The notes: generated from the letters alone by a model not told the origin. A stretch of DNA of 60,266 nt from Ensifer adhaerens (GCF_001270265.1 NZ_LGAP01000035.1:1-60266); one strand, 5' to 3'; positions 34,814 to 42,462 are shown, numbered from the stretch's first letter. Program-made: numbers and translations.

Positions 34814-35782
34814 TCAGTCGAAGTCGACCGCCATCGCGTCGCGGATCGAGCCGGTTTTCGAAAGGCGCTTCATCGCTTCCAGGCTTTCGCGTGGTGAGCG
34901 TTCCGTCTTTGCCGCCGGCCGTGGCCGCGCCACCGGCGACGGCGCCCTTTTCAGCTTGGCCATCGCCCGCGTCTTTGCCTGTTCGGCCGCCAGGCCGAGC
35001 CGGGCATAATGCGCGAGCTTGAACATGCGGTGGTCGGCGACCTCGCGCACTTCCTCTTCGGAAAAGCCGAGGACCCGCGCCACGTCGAAGGCACCGGAGA
35101 AGAAGGCAAGACGTCCTTCTTCGTTGGCAGTCTCAGGAAAGGCTTCGATCAGCTTGGCGTTTTCGGCCTCGAGCTCATCGTCGCTGGCTGCAGACGCCAG
35201 CGCATCGACGACGTTTGCCGGCCCTTCGGCAATCGCGAGGATCTCGTCGATCCGTTCCAGCCCCGCCTGATGCAGCCCCCATTGGCGGCGATAGCCGTCG
35301 GGGTCGAGCGCCGCCATGTGTTCCGGCGGCTCCGGCGGGATCTGGCTTGCCAGCAGGTTGGCGAAGGCGTTGGCGGATTGGGCGACACGGTTGGCCATGC
35401 CTTCCAGCGCCCGCCCGCGATTGGCGATGTCCTGCGTCTTGTGGCGGTAGTCGCGATCCCGCATGTATCCGAGCTTCAGCTCCGAAAGCGGCACGTCTTC
35501 GCCGCCCTTGAGCCGTACCAGGAAATCCTCGGCGTCGTTGGCCGCCTCGTCCTCGTCAGGCTCGGCCGGCTCGTCGTCAAGGTCTGCGGGGTCACCGGAT
35601 GTCAGGCCATCGTCGATGGCCGCATCCGTCTCGCCGTCATCGTCCGGCCCGTAGAGCTCAGGGTTGGCCCAGTCATCGACATGCGGCTCCCGGAAGTTCA
35701 GGTTTTCGGGGTCGTCCAGATCGGTCGAGCGGTCAACGTTTTTCCTCCCGCCGTAAGGCAGGTTGGCACTATCGTTCATCAT
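34814..35782 (-). CDS. Phage scaffold-like protein with C-terminal GSIRDAM motif
   Basis: A 322-residue protein with an acidic N-terminal third (runs of D and E), a helical middle, and a basic C-terminal tail ending KRLSKTGSIRDAMAVDFD. Position immediately before the capsid gene, acidity and helicity identify it as the capsid scaffold. In known scaffolds the basic C-terminus contacts the coat protein. The S-I-R-D-A motif recurs in the cargo proteins at 26670, 36790, 38181, 29903 and 32639. Confidence 0.78.
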   Translation of the reverse strand: MMNDSANLPYGGRKNVDRSTDLDDPENLNFREPHVDDWANPELYGPDDDGETDAAIDDGLTSGDPADLDDEPAEPDEDEAANDAEDFLVRLKGGEDVPLSELKLGYMRDRDYRHKTQDIANRGRALEGMANRVAQSANAFANLLASQIPPEPPEHMAALDPDGYRRQWGLHQAGLERIDEILAIAEGPANVVDALASAASDDELEAENAKLIEAFPETANEEGRLAFFSGAFDVARVLGFSEEEVREVADHRMFKLAHYARLGLAAEQAKTRAMAKLKRAPSPVARPRPAAKTERSPRESLEAMKRLSKTGSIRDAMAVDFD

Positions 35783-35860
35783 GGGGTGACCTTTTCGAAA
35801 GGTGGTTCAATGCATCGGGTCATTCCGGCGAAAGCCCGGAACGATAGAAAGCGCTTGCCC

Positions 35861-36097
35861 TCAGGCGGGTGCGCCCTTGCCGTCAGCCTTGGCTTGTTCG
35901 GTCAGGAACTTGAGCTTGGCTCGGAAATTTCGGATGGCACGGGTCTCGGCGGCGTAGGCCGCGCGCCCGGCGTCGTCGGTCGGGCCGGCATGGATGCAAC
36001 CATTGATCGCCGCCCACTCCAGCTCGCTCATCAATTCGTCGAAAAAAGGCACGTCGAGAATGGCGCGTGCAGCGGCGGCTCGTTCCTCTGGTTTCAT
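35861..36097 (-). CDS. Small head-gene protein
   Basis: A 78-residue helical protein (MKPEERAAAARAILDVPFFDEL...ELEWAAINGC). Small proteins of this pattern are found between portal and scaffold in related phages. With the scaffold it forms the core phage sequence to which the cargo was added. Function unknown. Confidence 0.6.
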   Translation of the reverse strand: MKPEERAAAARAILDVPFFDELMSELEWAAINGCIHAGPTDDAGRAAYAAETRAIRNFRAKLKFLTEQAKADGKGAPA

Positions 36098-36156
36098 CCT
36101 TTAGACCCCGGCTGGAGAATGGCGCTTTCGATCGATATTTTGCGTCGAACGCCGCC

Positions 36157-36183
36157 TTGATTCTGCTTTTGTTCCGCGCTACC
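36157..36183 (+). promoter_or_regulatory. 27-bp direct repeat with near-LexA box, copy 1
   Basis: Identical to 37434-37460. It contains ATTC-TGCTTTT-GTTC, one base from GTTC-N7-GTTC, and lies 186 bases before the plus-strand exported gene at 36369. The similarity continues weakly downstream (CGAAGC). It may be a shared SOS-type promoter, or the scar of cassette duplication. Confidence 0.6.
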
Positions 36184-36368
36184 GATGTGCGAAGCAGAGC
36201 GATTTGCTACCCTAGGTCGCTTTCACGAATACCAAACGAGATTTTGCCTGCCCGGCCATTTCCGCGTCAGAAGCCTCGCTCCGGGTACCCGTCCCAGCGC
36301 AAGGCCCGAGCGGAGCAGATGGCCGGCGCAGTCACCGATACGCGCTCACCTATCGAATGAGGAACCTC

Positions 36369-36779
36369 GTGAGAAGATTATCGAGCTTGATACTGTCCGC
36401 CCTGCTTCTCGCTGCCACCGCTTCGCCGGTCAAGGCGATCGGCCAGTCGGGAGAACCGCGCTTCCTCGTCAAGGCCTTCCTGCTGAAGACCGACAAGACC
36501 TTCGATCACGCGACAAGCTGGTGCGGCCATGACAGCGTCTGCAGCCTCACGGTCGGCGATTATAAGGTCGGCTTACGCTTCTTCTTGAGCGGCAGTAGCT
36601 ACCGCCTGCGTGTTGCGCCGTCCTGGGATGGCGCCGATCCCTGCTGCTTCTTCAAGGATGGAAGCGACGAGACCTCCGTAGCAAACGGCCAACCGCACGA
36701 CGTAGAACTCTATTACAGGACAGCCTCTGGCCGCCTGGAACTCGGCACACTCTACATCGCGCTCGAAAGCCTCGAATAG
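36369..36779 (+). CDS. Exported protein, immunity candidate for the 36790 cargo
   Basis: A 136-residue protein with a signal peptide (about residues 1-22, ending SPVKA). GTG at 36369 has GAGGA seven bases upstream; an ATG at 36357 is the alternative. The mature part is beta-rich with four cysteines (SWCGHDSVCS and DPCCFF). It runs convergent to the cargo gene at 36790, ten bases apart. Convergent placement, export and a near-LexA box suggest immunity; no family recognised. Confidence 0.6.
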   Translation: MRRLSSLILSALLLAATASPVKAIGQSGEPRFLVKAFLLKTDKTFDHATSWCGHDSVCSLTVGDYKVGLRFFLSGSSYRLRVAPSWDGADPCCFFKDGSDETSVANGQPHDVELYYRTASGRLELGTLYIALESLE

Positions 36780-36789
36780 CCCAAGCCGT

Positions 36790-37317
36790 TCAGTCCCTCC
36801 ATAGGTCGAGCGCGTCCCTGAGGGAAATGGGCTGCTCCCGCGTTGGATTGTTCCAAGGCATATCTTGCCAGTTCTTTGGCAACTGCGGGTGGTTCATAAA
36901 GGGATCCTCGTAGAAGCTCTGGTATTCCTTCAAGTTCAGCTGTTCTTGCAACGATTGAATGGACGAGACGATGTCCTTCAAAGTTGCCGTCCCGTCGTCG
37001 TTCGAGACCTTGGACCGGAGTAAGTCGAGTTCGGTCTTTACGTCTTCAAGATTTTTCTGCATTCCGCTCAGGCCCTTGCGTGGTCCGGCGCTGTAGGCAT
37101 CGTCGCCACGTGGATCCTTCGACAATGCGCCCAGGGGTTTCCGTGATCCCTCCGCCGTGTAGGCTTCCGGCCCCTCGCGAGCGCTGCGCAGCAGCTCGTA
37201 GGCATAGGCTCTGGCGTCGTCGGGGCTTATATAGCCCGCGCCAAGGCTCGGCAGATTGCGCCTCTCAACGGCTCCGGAACCGGGCTTCGCTCGACGCGGA
37301 AAAATGAAATCATCCAT
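36790..37317 (-). CDS. Cargo protein with C-terminal SLRDA motif
   Basis: A 175-residue soluble protein without a recognised toxin domain. Residues 75-130 are a predicted coiled coil (NLEDVKTELDLLRSKVSN and IVSSIQSLQEQLNL); the last residues are PISLRDALDLWRD, matching the scaffold C-terminal motif. AAAGGA precedes the ATG. It is flanked by exact 27-bp direct repeats (36157 and 37434) and faces an exported immunity candidate, so it is probably an effector of unknown activity. Confidence 0.6.
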   Translation of the reverse strand: MDDFIFPRRAKPGSGAVERRNLPSLGAGYISPDDARAYAYELLRSAREGPEAYTAEGSRKPLGALSKDPRGDDAYSAGPRKGLSGMQKNLEDVKTELDLLRSKVSNDDGTATLKDIVSSIQSLQEQLNLKEYQSFYEDPFMNHPQLPKNWQDMPWNNPTREQPISLRDALDLWRD

Positions 37318-37433
37318 GGCATTGTCCTTTCGAAATGGCGTTTGCTGGCCAGGAATTGCTTGCGCTCCCGCGTGCAACGCCGGCCAATCTGAATTGGCTG
37401 GCGGCTCGCGAGGCGTACCGATCGTATGCGGGG

Positions 37434-37460
37434 TTGATTCTGCTTTTGTTCCGCGCTACC
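37434..37460 (+). promoter_or_regulatory. 27-bp direct repeat with near-LexA box, copy 2
   Basis: Exact copy of 36157-36183, 81 bases before the plus-strand membrane gene at 37541. Both copies precede plus-strand immunity candidates, which favours a conserved promoter/operator function. Confidence 0.6.
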
Positions 37461-37540
37461 TGTAGGCGAAGCTGGAACTGAAATACCCTTACCCGGGCAG
37501 CGCGGTGCGGCCTTAAAGATCTTTCCGGCAGGACCTCGCG

Positions 37541-37864
37541 ATGGAAAAGCAAAGCAAGAAACGATGGTTCGAAAGCTTCGCGCTCGACGGCGCCTTCTGG
37601 CTGGCGATGGACAACATCGGTTGGCTGGTTGCCGAGTTTTTCCTCTACGGAACCGCGCGCCTGCTTGTTCGCCTTTTCAGTTTCGGCAGACTTGTGGTCG
37701 AAGATTTCTACGACAATCAGTCTGGGTTTAATTGGTTCGGCCTGAAACGTGGGGCGGATGGACGTCTGTTGATGAGCGCAGGCGTGGCAAAGATCATAGC
37801 CGTCTGCTTCTGGGCCCTGTGCCTCGCAGCCATTGGCTTTACGGTTAGAGGAATTGGTGCATGA
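37541..37864 (+). CDS. Two-helix membrane protein, immunity candidate A
   Basis: A 107-residue protein with hydrophobic helices at about residues 15-45 and 85-103 around a cytosolic or periplasmic loop with LFSFGRLVVEDFYDNQSGFN. The same loop occurs in the next gene. Its stop overlaps the next start (ATGA). It faces the glycine-zipper toxin at 38181; membrane immunity is expected against pore-forming toxins. Confidence 0.65.
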   Translation: MEKQSKKRWFESFALDGAFWLAMDNIGWLVAEFFLYGTARLLVRLFSFGRLVVEDFYDNQSGFNWFGLKRGADGRLLMSAGVAKIIAVCFWALCLAAIGFTVRGIGA

Positions 37865-38157
37865 AGAAAGTCGGAGTTGCATTGGACGCCATCGCCGGGA
37901 TCGTGCTCAACATTCTCGATATCCTCGTTCTCGGCTTTCTCCTGCACCGCGTAGCCCGTTTGATCGTTCCACTGTTCAGCTTCGGTCGGCTGCAGGTCGA
38001 GGATATCTATGCCTCCGGCACCGGCTTCAACTGGCTGGGCCTGAAACGCCAGGAGGATGGGCGCTTCCTCTTGAACTCCGACATGAGCATGGTCGCAGCC
38101 GCACTCTTCTGGGTTCTGTGCCTGGTCGCTTACCTCGCCGTCACCCGCGGGTTTTAG
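37861..38157 (+). CDS. Two-helix membrane protein, immunity candidate B
   Basis: A 98-residue paralogue of the preceding protein. Shared core: LFSFGRLQVEDIY and FNWLGLKRQEDGRFLL, followed by a second helix. The pair is translationally coupled. It ends 24 bases from the convergent stop of the 38181 toxin. Duplicate membrane immunity genes would give graded or dual specificity; function is inferred from context. Confidence 0.65.
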   Translation: MKKVGVALDAIAGIVLNILDILVLGFLLHRVARLIVPLFSFGRLQVEDIYASGTGFNWLGLKRQEDGRFLLNSDMSMVAAALFWVLCLVAYLAVTRGF

Positions 38158-38180
38158 CGAAGAGCGATTGGCACCTCGGA

Positions 38181-38969
38181 CTACTCACGCCATCGGCCCT
38201 GCGCCTCTCGCAGCGACGATCGGCCGGGGAACAGCCCGTCCCAAAAACCGCCGCCCTTCGCCGGCGGCTTGTCAGAAGGCGCCGCTGGCAGCCGGGCCGT
38301 GCGGGAAACAGGCGCCATTTTCGGGCCAGCCCTCGATGCGTTGGGATCGCCCCTGTACGCATCCTCCCAGAATCCAGGATTCTTGCCATAGATGTCATAG
38401 GCGTCGTGCCATTCGTTGCCAAAGTCCTTCGCAATTCTGTCCGCGTAGGCTGTGGGCAGATTCTCGGCCGCCGCCTGCGCCTCCTTCTGCCGTCTCTGCA
38501 TTACATCATTCGGTTGCGCCGCGGCCCTACCTTGCCGTGATCTATCCGGCCTCCAGCCACCAACCGCATCATCGCCTGAATAACCCCAATAGCCCGGATA
38601 GTCTCGCTCCGCTGGCGTCATGACGCCGCGCGCCACGGATTCAGGAACCGGTCCGTCTAGCTGAGACCCTAGCGCCTCACCGGCTTTGGAACCGAGGTAC
38701 CGTCCTGCCCACTTGCCAAACTCGCCCAAAGGTAACTTGCTGCCCAGGACACCGCCCAACCAACCGCCGGCAAGGCCGCCCATAGCTCCCCCCGGTCCAT
38801 TCACCGCAACCTCAATCGCCCTACTGGCATCGCGCGCATTTCCGCGTTCCCTGTCCAAGTTCGGCAAACGGCTGCTCACTTCTTCACCGAACGCGCGTAG
38901 CTCCGGCAATGTCTGTGCACTCAGAGCGTTCGCATAAGTTTCAAAGGGTCGATTGTTCGTTCTGATCAT
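38181..38969 (-). CDS. Glycine-zipper toxin candidate with SSLREA tail
   Basis: A 262-residue protein. Residues 55-105 form a glycine-zipper hydrophobic hairpin (GGAMGGLAGGWLGGVLGSKL), typical of pore-forming or membrane-inserting effectors. The N-terminus has LPELRAFGEEVSSRLPN, nearly the same as in the two type-24-like toxins, and the C-terminus ends GRSSLREAQGRWRE, matching the scaffold-type motif. It starts next to a decayed portal 3-prime end and is convergent with two membrane immunity candidates. Confidence 0.65.
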   Translation of the reverse strand: MIRTNNRPFETYANALSAQTLPELRAFGEEVSSRLPNLDRERGNARDASRAIEVAVNGPGGAMGGLAGGWLGGVLGSKLPLGEFGKWAGRYLGSKAGEALGSQLDGPVPESVARGVMTPAERDYPGYWGYSGDDAVGGWRPDRSRQGRAAAQPNDVMQRRQKEAQAAAENLPTAYADRIAKDFGNEWHDAYDIYGKNPGFWEDAYRGDPNASRAGPKMAPVSRTARLPAAPSDKPPAKGGGFWDGLFPGRSSLREAQGRWRE

Positions 38970-39030
38970 CCGGTATTCCTCCGATCTGTGCCGCAGTCAG
39001 CGACATGCCTTCGGCCGTTGGGCCGAATTC
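38967..39030 (-). pseudogene. Portal gene 3-prime remnant before the glycine-zipper toxin
   Basis: About 62 bases aligning at roughly three quarters identity to the last codons of the portal gene (45979-46040): the minus strand reads MSLTAAQIGGIPD against TALTTAHIGGIPG in the portal. A one-base deletion removes the original stop. The toxin ATG sits at the position where a module start overlaps the portal stop elsewhere. Confidence 0.65.
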
Positions 39031-39250
39031 CATTGCTGTTTGAAGGGTTTCATCCTGCGTGGGCGCGACAGAGCTTCAATGCGTCACGCGGCAGGGTCTG
39101 GCAAACTTGGCAGCGCGGCCCCAACGTCGGGCCGTTCTGGTCGTCCTTTTTGGCATGAGTGAGGGTTTTCCAGACCGGTCACTCACCCGTATCGACAACT
39201 CGCCATCTGCGTGCAAATATCACCCGTCGCTGTGTCAGTTCAGGTCGCCA

Positions 39251-39457
39251 ATGCCCGAAAAGTCTAAAAAGTTTGAATTTTTCCGCGTGGCGATCGGTCT
39301 TGCCCTAGTCATATTGGTTTCAAAGGTCATCGATCATGCTCTTCCGGAATCGTCGTTGTGGATCCGAATGGCAGCGAGCCTTGCCGTAATCCTGCCGGTC
39401 GGCCTTGCGCTCGATGCGGTACTCGTCTTTGGGTACAAAACTTCGCGACGCCGCTAG
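39251..39457 (+). CDS. Small membrane protein
   Basis: A 68-residue protein with two hydrophobic helices (VAIGLALVILVSKVI and MAASLAVILPVGLALDAVLVFG) and basic ends. It is on the opposite strand to the phage genes, among toxin modules, so it may be an orphan membrane immunity protein. The RBS is weak. Confidence 0.45.
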   Translation: MPEKSKKFEFFRVAIGLALVILVSKVIDHALPESSLWIRMAASLAVILPVGLALDAVLVFGYKTSRRR

Positions 39458-39519
39458 CAGACCTCGGTCGCTGCGAGCCTGGAACGGACCGCACCATCGC
39501 CTTTTTATACGTCAGGTCC

Positions 39520-39783
39520 TCACTCGATACTTCGCCAACAGGAAAGTCCAAGGAGCGCGTCGATATCGCGGCCGCCTTGTCCCGTCTCGGCCGTGTCGTA
39601 AAGCGCATGCCCCGTCTCATGGGCGAGAACAAGCCGCCTTTCTCTCTTGCTCAATTCCTCGGCCAGGACGATCTCGTGTGGAATGCCATCGTGCAAGATG
39701 GTGACACCCACATCACCACCCAGGTCTTCGGGTTGGCCATGCGGGTGGCATGTCTCTCCCGCAACCTTCTGCCGGCTTAGTTC
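39520..39783 (-). pseudogene. Truncated HExxH metallopeptidase toxin fragment
   Basis: The minus strand reads an open segment with ILHDGIPHEIVLAEELSKRE and LAHETGHALYDTAE, a zinc metallopeptidase HExGH motif, but it has no start and stops after a short tail. It begins directly after the stop of the 39784 gene. It is the remnant of a displaced module and not clearly a piece of the 41338 protein. Confidence 0.65.
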
Positions 39784-40026
39784 TTAATCGGCCAGCCCGG
39801 ACAAATAGTCCCTTGCGCGCACCAGTTTGGCGCGCATTGCCTCCGCGTCGTAAAGGAATTCACCGCCTTCCGGACGGTACATCGCCAGCATGCCCACCAA
39901 GTCCTGAACATAGTCGTTATCCGGATAGGTATCATCCAGCGCGACCTCGATCTCGTTCGCCAGGAGAATGCTGGGGCGGTCCGCGGCAATGAACTCGTCC
40001 AGCATCGCCTCAATAGCCTTGTTCAT
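39784..40026 (-). CDS. Immunity candidate for the short RNase-like toxin
   Basis: An 80-residue acidic protein (MNKAIEAMLDEFIAADRPSI...) with the size, acidity and helical pattern of immunity proteins. It starts four bases after the toxin stop (40031). No named family recognised. Confidence 0.6.
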   Translation of the reverse strand: MNKAIEAMLDEFIAADRPSILLANEIEVALDDTYPDNDYVQDLVGMLAMYRPEGGEFLYDAEAMRAKLVRARDYLSGLAD

Positions 40027-40030
40027 CGGA

Positions 40031-40435
40031 CTACCGCCTCTTCGGATTTATTACCGTAACGGCACGTTTACCCGTTTTTTCGTCGACGACAACCTGCGGT
40101 CTCCCAGGCATGTTGCGGTTCTCGACTTTAAGAGTCGAGCCTAGCGGGTGATCCGCGCGACCTACGATCCGCGTTGCTCCGTCCAGGACGCTATCAACTT
40201 CCTCTGGTGACATGATCGCCCGTCCGCGCGGCGGATTGACCATTCGATCAGCTGCGTGAATCGTTATTTGCCGACCATGAGGAGTTGTTGACCTTCCAAG
40301 AAGGCGACGAACCGCATCGTCGCTTTGGCGCTGAGCATAATCGGTGTCAAAGGGAGCAAGGCTTCTGGAATCCGCACGCAAAGATCCTGACGGTGATTGA
40401 AGTGGCAGCCTGACGCCCGGATCATGCATCGGCAA
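40031..40435 (-). CDS. Short toxin candidate, RNase-like, joined to a portal shard
   Basis: A 134-residue protein starting at TTG. The C-terminal part (HGRQITIHAADRMVNPPRG, then SPEEVDSVLDGATRI and KTGKRAVTVINPKRR) has the layout of small RelE/DUF4258-like RNase toxins: an early HxxxRM helix and a basic strand at the end. The N-terminal 45 residues are a linker. The frame stays open upstream through the 48-bp portal shard to a stop at 40499, so the portal piece is in frame with the toxin. Confidence 0.6.
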   Translation of the reverse strand: MPMHDPGVRLPLQSPSGSLRADSRSLAPFDTDYAQRQSDDAVRRLLGRSTTPHGRQITIHAADRMVNPPRGRAIMSPEEVDSVLDGATRIVGRADHPLGSTLKVENRNMPGRPQVVVDEKTGKRAVTVINPKRR

Positions 40436-40439
40436 GCGG

Positions 40440-40487
40440 ACGATCGGCTGCTGGTTGTTCTGCCAGTAGAGATTGTCGAACGTCTGG
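40440..40487 (-). pseudogene. 48-bp shard of the portal gene
   Basis: Matches 46913-46960 of the intact portal gene at 46 of 48 positions, encoding DNLYWQNNQQPIV (portal residues about 358-374). It lies directly between the stop of the 40499 gene and the toxin at 40435, and is in frame with the toxin. Confidence 0.9.
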
Positions 40488-40498
40488 ATGTTACGCGG

Positions 40499-41080
40499 CT
40501 AGTTTGTGGAGCCTGCCAAAGATGCAGCCACTCGGGCGGAACATTCCCGCTCGAAAACCTCGCGCTCACGACGTTCGCATTCGGCGTACCAGCACTGAGC
40601 AACGATACTTCTGTAGCGTTCGCAAAGGCCAAGCCACCTCTTCGCTGCCGCCGGGTCGGAAGTAGCCGGATCGGCGGCTTCGCGGTGGGCGCGGATCACT
40701 TCAGCCTTGGCCTCGCAGAGACATTCGAAGTCACGCAATTGCTCGGTGAGAGCATGCAGGTCGTTGAGGTAGGCAGATATTCGCCGGGTATCAGGATAGA
40801 TATCACCGCCACAGCCAGGTTTTTCGAAAAGCTTGCGCCTCCGTTCGTTGAGTTCATCGAAATAATTCTTCTGTTCGCGCTCGACCTGATCCCGCTTCGC
40901 CCGCAAGGCACGCACCGGCGCATATTCATCGCATTCGAGATACCAGCGCTTTTCGCTTTCCGGGTCAGCTTGAATACGCTCGGAGCGTCGACGCCTGAAT
41001 AGGCGGATCTCGGCTTCTTTCTCCGGCCCGATATTCATAAGAAGCCAGGGCGGAGGGGCGGTCTCACCGGTATTATTCAT
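40499..41080 (-). CDS. Charged coiled-coil protein, possible immunity partner of the metallopeptidase
   Basis: A 193-residue, strongly charged, helical protein (EIRLFRRRRSERIQADPESE, AKRDQVEREQKNYFDELNER) with several cysteines in its C-terminal half. No family recognised. It lies downstream of the 41338 metallopeptidase, separated by a RIME element, and its stop is followed at once by a portal shard, the position occupied by immunity genes in other modules. Confidence 0.5.
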   Translation of the reverse strand: MNNTGETAPPPWLLMNIGPEKEAEIRLFRRRRSERIQADPESEKRWYLECDEYAPVRALRAKRDQVEREQKNYFDELNERRRKLFEKPGCGGDIYPDTRRISAYLNDLHALTEQLRDFECLCEAKAEVIRAHREAADPATSDPAAAKRWLGLCERYRSIVAQCWYAECERREREVFERECSARVAASLAGSTN

Positions 41081-41164
41081 CGCTTCCACCTCCGCATCTA
41101 TAGGCTGCAAGCCCTACGCGTTGATCCAACTCAAAATAGGAATAACACGCGTAAGCGCACCGGC

Positions 41165-41271
41165 CTACTGCATGTTTCCTTTAATCGTAGCCGATTAAAG
41201 GACAAAAACATGCAGCAATTCATAGTGCTACAGCGACCTTTGCGCGTCTGATAAGACGCGCGGCGTTGTAG
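41165..41271. repeat. RIME1-like mosaic element, copy 2
   Basis: 107 bases, CTACTGCATG to GTTGTAG, differing from the copy at 12650 by a few bases. It lies between the metallopeptidase module genes. Confidence 0.8.
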
Positions 41272-41337
41272 TCATCCCCGCGCTATCCGATCGCCACGAC
41301 GCCGTGGGAGCCGTGTTGCAAGCGCGGCAGTTTCGGA

Positions 41338-42003
41338 TCAGCGCCCCACCTCATACAGTCTGCCAAAAGTTCCGCCAGCGGCCGCAGACTTTCCGTCATC
41401 CGGTTTCGCAAATTGCTGATATCCCATGCCCACAGGGGCAGCGTAGGGAAGAATCTTGCCATTGAACTGGATGACGTTCCGAAGGTAGGGATTTTCATTC
41501 ACGTAAGACCGAATGCGTGCGGCCGTCTCCGGCGCCATCGTCTTCATCGTGTTCGGGTTGGCCTTATACATATTGATGGCTTCGGCCATGTACTCAAACG
41601 GCGCCTGCTCATCTGTATAGCCCCGATCTTGCGGGCGCCATGCTTCTCCCGCCGCCTTCCGTTCCTTTATCAGACTGTCGTAAATCAGCCCAAGCTCCTT
41701 CTCCAACCCTCGGGTAGGGATGCGGGCAACATAGTCGATGAGGTGTCCGCTTTCATGGCCCAATACGCGGCGCACGTCGTACGCATGAAGGTCGTCAGCC
41801 ACTCGAATGCTTCGGCGCAGCCCCTCTTGCGTCCACTTGACACTAAACCTGCCATGATCGCCGTCGATTTCTTTGCGCGGTACCAGTTGATGTTTCCGCC
41901 CCATCAAACGTTCGGCTACGCGCCCAACATCTCGGTGGTCAAGTGCCGAGTCCGGCTGGTCTTCCCATCGGCGTCCAACCACAACACCGCCATGAAGTTT
42001 CAT
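41338..42003 (-). CDS. HExGH zinc metallopeptidase toxin candidate
   Basis: A 221-residue protein. The zinc motif VLGHESGHLIDY lies at about residue 90, and the likely third ligand in FEYMAEAINMYKANP at about residue 147, the order of gluzincin-type effector domains found at the end of polymorphic toxins. The N-terminus begins abruptly, as if a longer preamble was lost. Its ATG overlaps the stop of a remnant of the type-24-like toxin (ATGA). The probable substrate is a protein in the target cell; unknown. Confidence 0.65.
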   Translation of the reverse strand: MKLHGGVVVGRRWEDQPDSALDHRDVGRVAERLMGRKHQLVPRKEIDGDHGRFSVKWTQEGLRRSIRVADDLHAYDVRRVLGHESGHLIDYVARIPTRGLEKELGLIYDSLIKERKAAGEAWRPQDRGYTDEQAPFEYMAEAINMYKANPNTMKTMAPETAARIRSYVNENPYLRNVIQFNGKILPYAAPVGMGYQQFAKPDDGKSAAAGGTFGRLYEVGR

Positions 42004-42006
42004 TTC

Positions 42007-42051
42007 CCCATTGGCCAGTGCGCATCGGCGCTATTCCAGGGCACTAATGTT
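42007..42051 (-). pseudogene. 3-prime stub of a type-24-like toxin gene, copy 1
   Basis: About 45 bases matching the last codons of the toxin genes at 42463 and 45314 (the region encoding VPWNS-DAHWP) with a one-base insertion. It lies between immunity gene d and the metallopeptidase start. Confidence 0.7.
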
Positions 42052-42062
42052 GCCCTGCCAGC

Positions 42063-42461
42063 CTAATCCCGGATTCGCGCGCTTTCCTCGCCCGGCCTCT
42101 CGATCGCCACGGCCTTCGCCCGGATGGTCGTCCTAACAGTGGTGTATTTTCCGGCCTCGTCACCGTGGCTGAGCTCGATCATCACTGTGAAGCAATCGTT
42201 GTCGTAACCTAGGAATTCGATGTTACCGATTGCGTCATTCGGAACTAAACCGGGCGGATCAAAGGAAACGTGATCGACTCCTTCGAACACCAGAAAACCA
42301 TCTTCCACATCCTCGGCTGAGTAGAAGTCCCAGGTCTCCGACCGCCGTCGGGAAATTAGGTTGATCTGAATCCTGACCTCGTCCTTCCACCCGTCGAGCA
42401 CGATGACCTTGCACGCACGATCGCCAAGATAGACACTACTCAAGAATTCGTCCGGCTTCAT
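42063..42461 (-). CDS. Immunity paralogue d
   Basis: A 132-residue soluble acidic protein, one of four close paralogues in the array. Core pattern: MKPDEFLSSVYLGDRACK, then DGWKDEVRIQINLISRRRSE and EGVDHVSFDPPG. I recall similar proteins under a domain of unknown function (possibly DUF6258) beside polymorphic toxins. It begins two bases after the stop of toxin 42463, so it is coupled to that toxin and probably binds it in the cytoplasm. Confidence 0.7.
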   Translation of the reverse strand: MKPDEFLSSVYLGDRACKVIVLDGWKDEVRIQINLISRRRSETWDFYSAEDVEDGFLVFEGVDHVSFDPPGLVPNDAIGNIEFLGYDNDCFTVMIELSHGDEAGKYTTVRTTIRAKAVAIERPGEESARIRD

Positions 42462-42462
42462 T

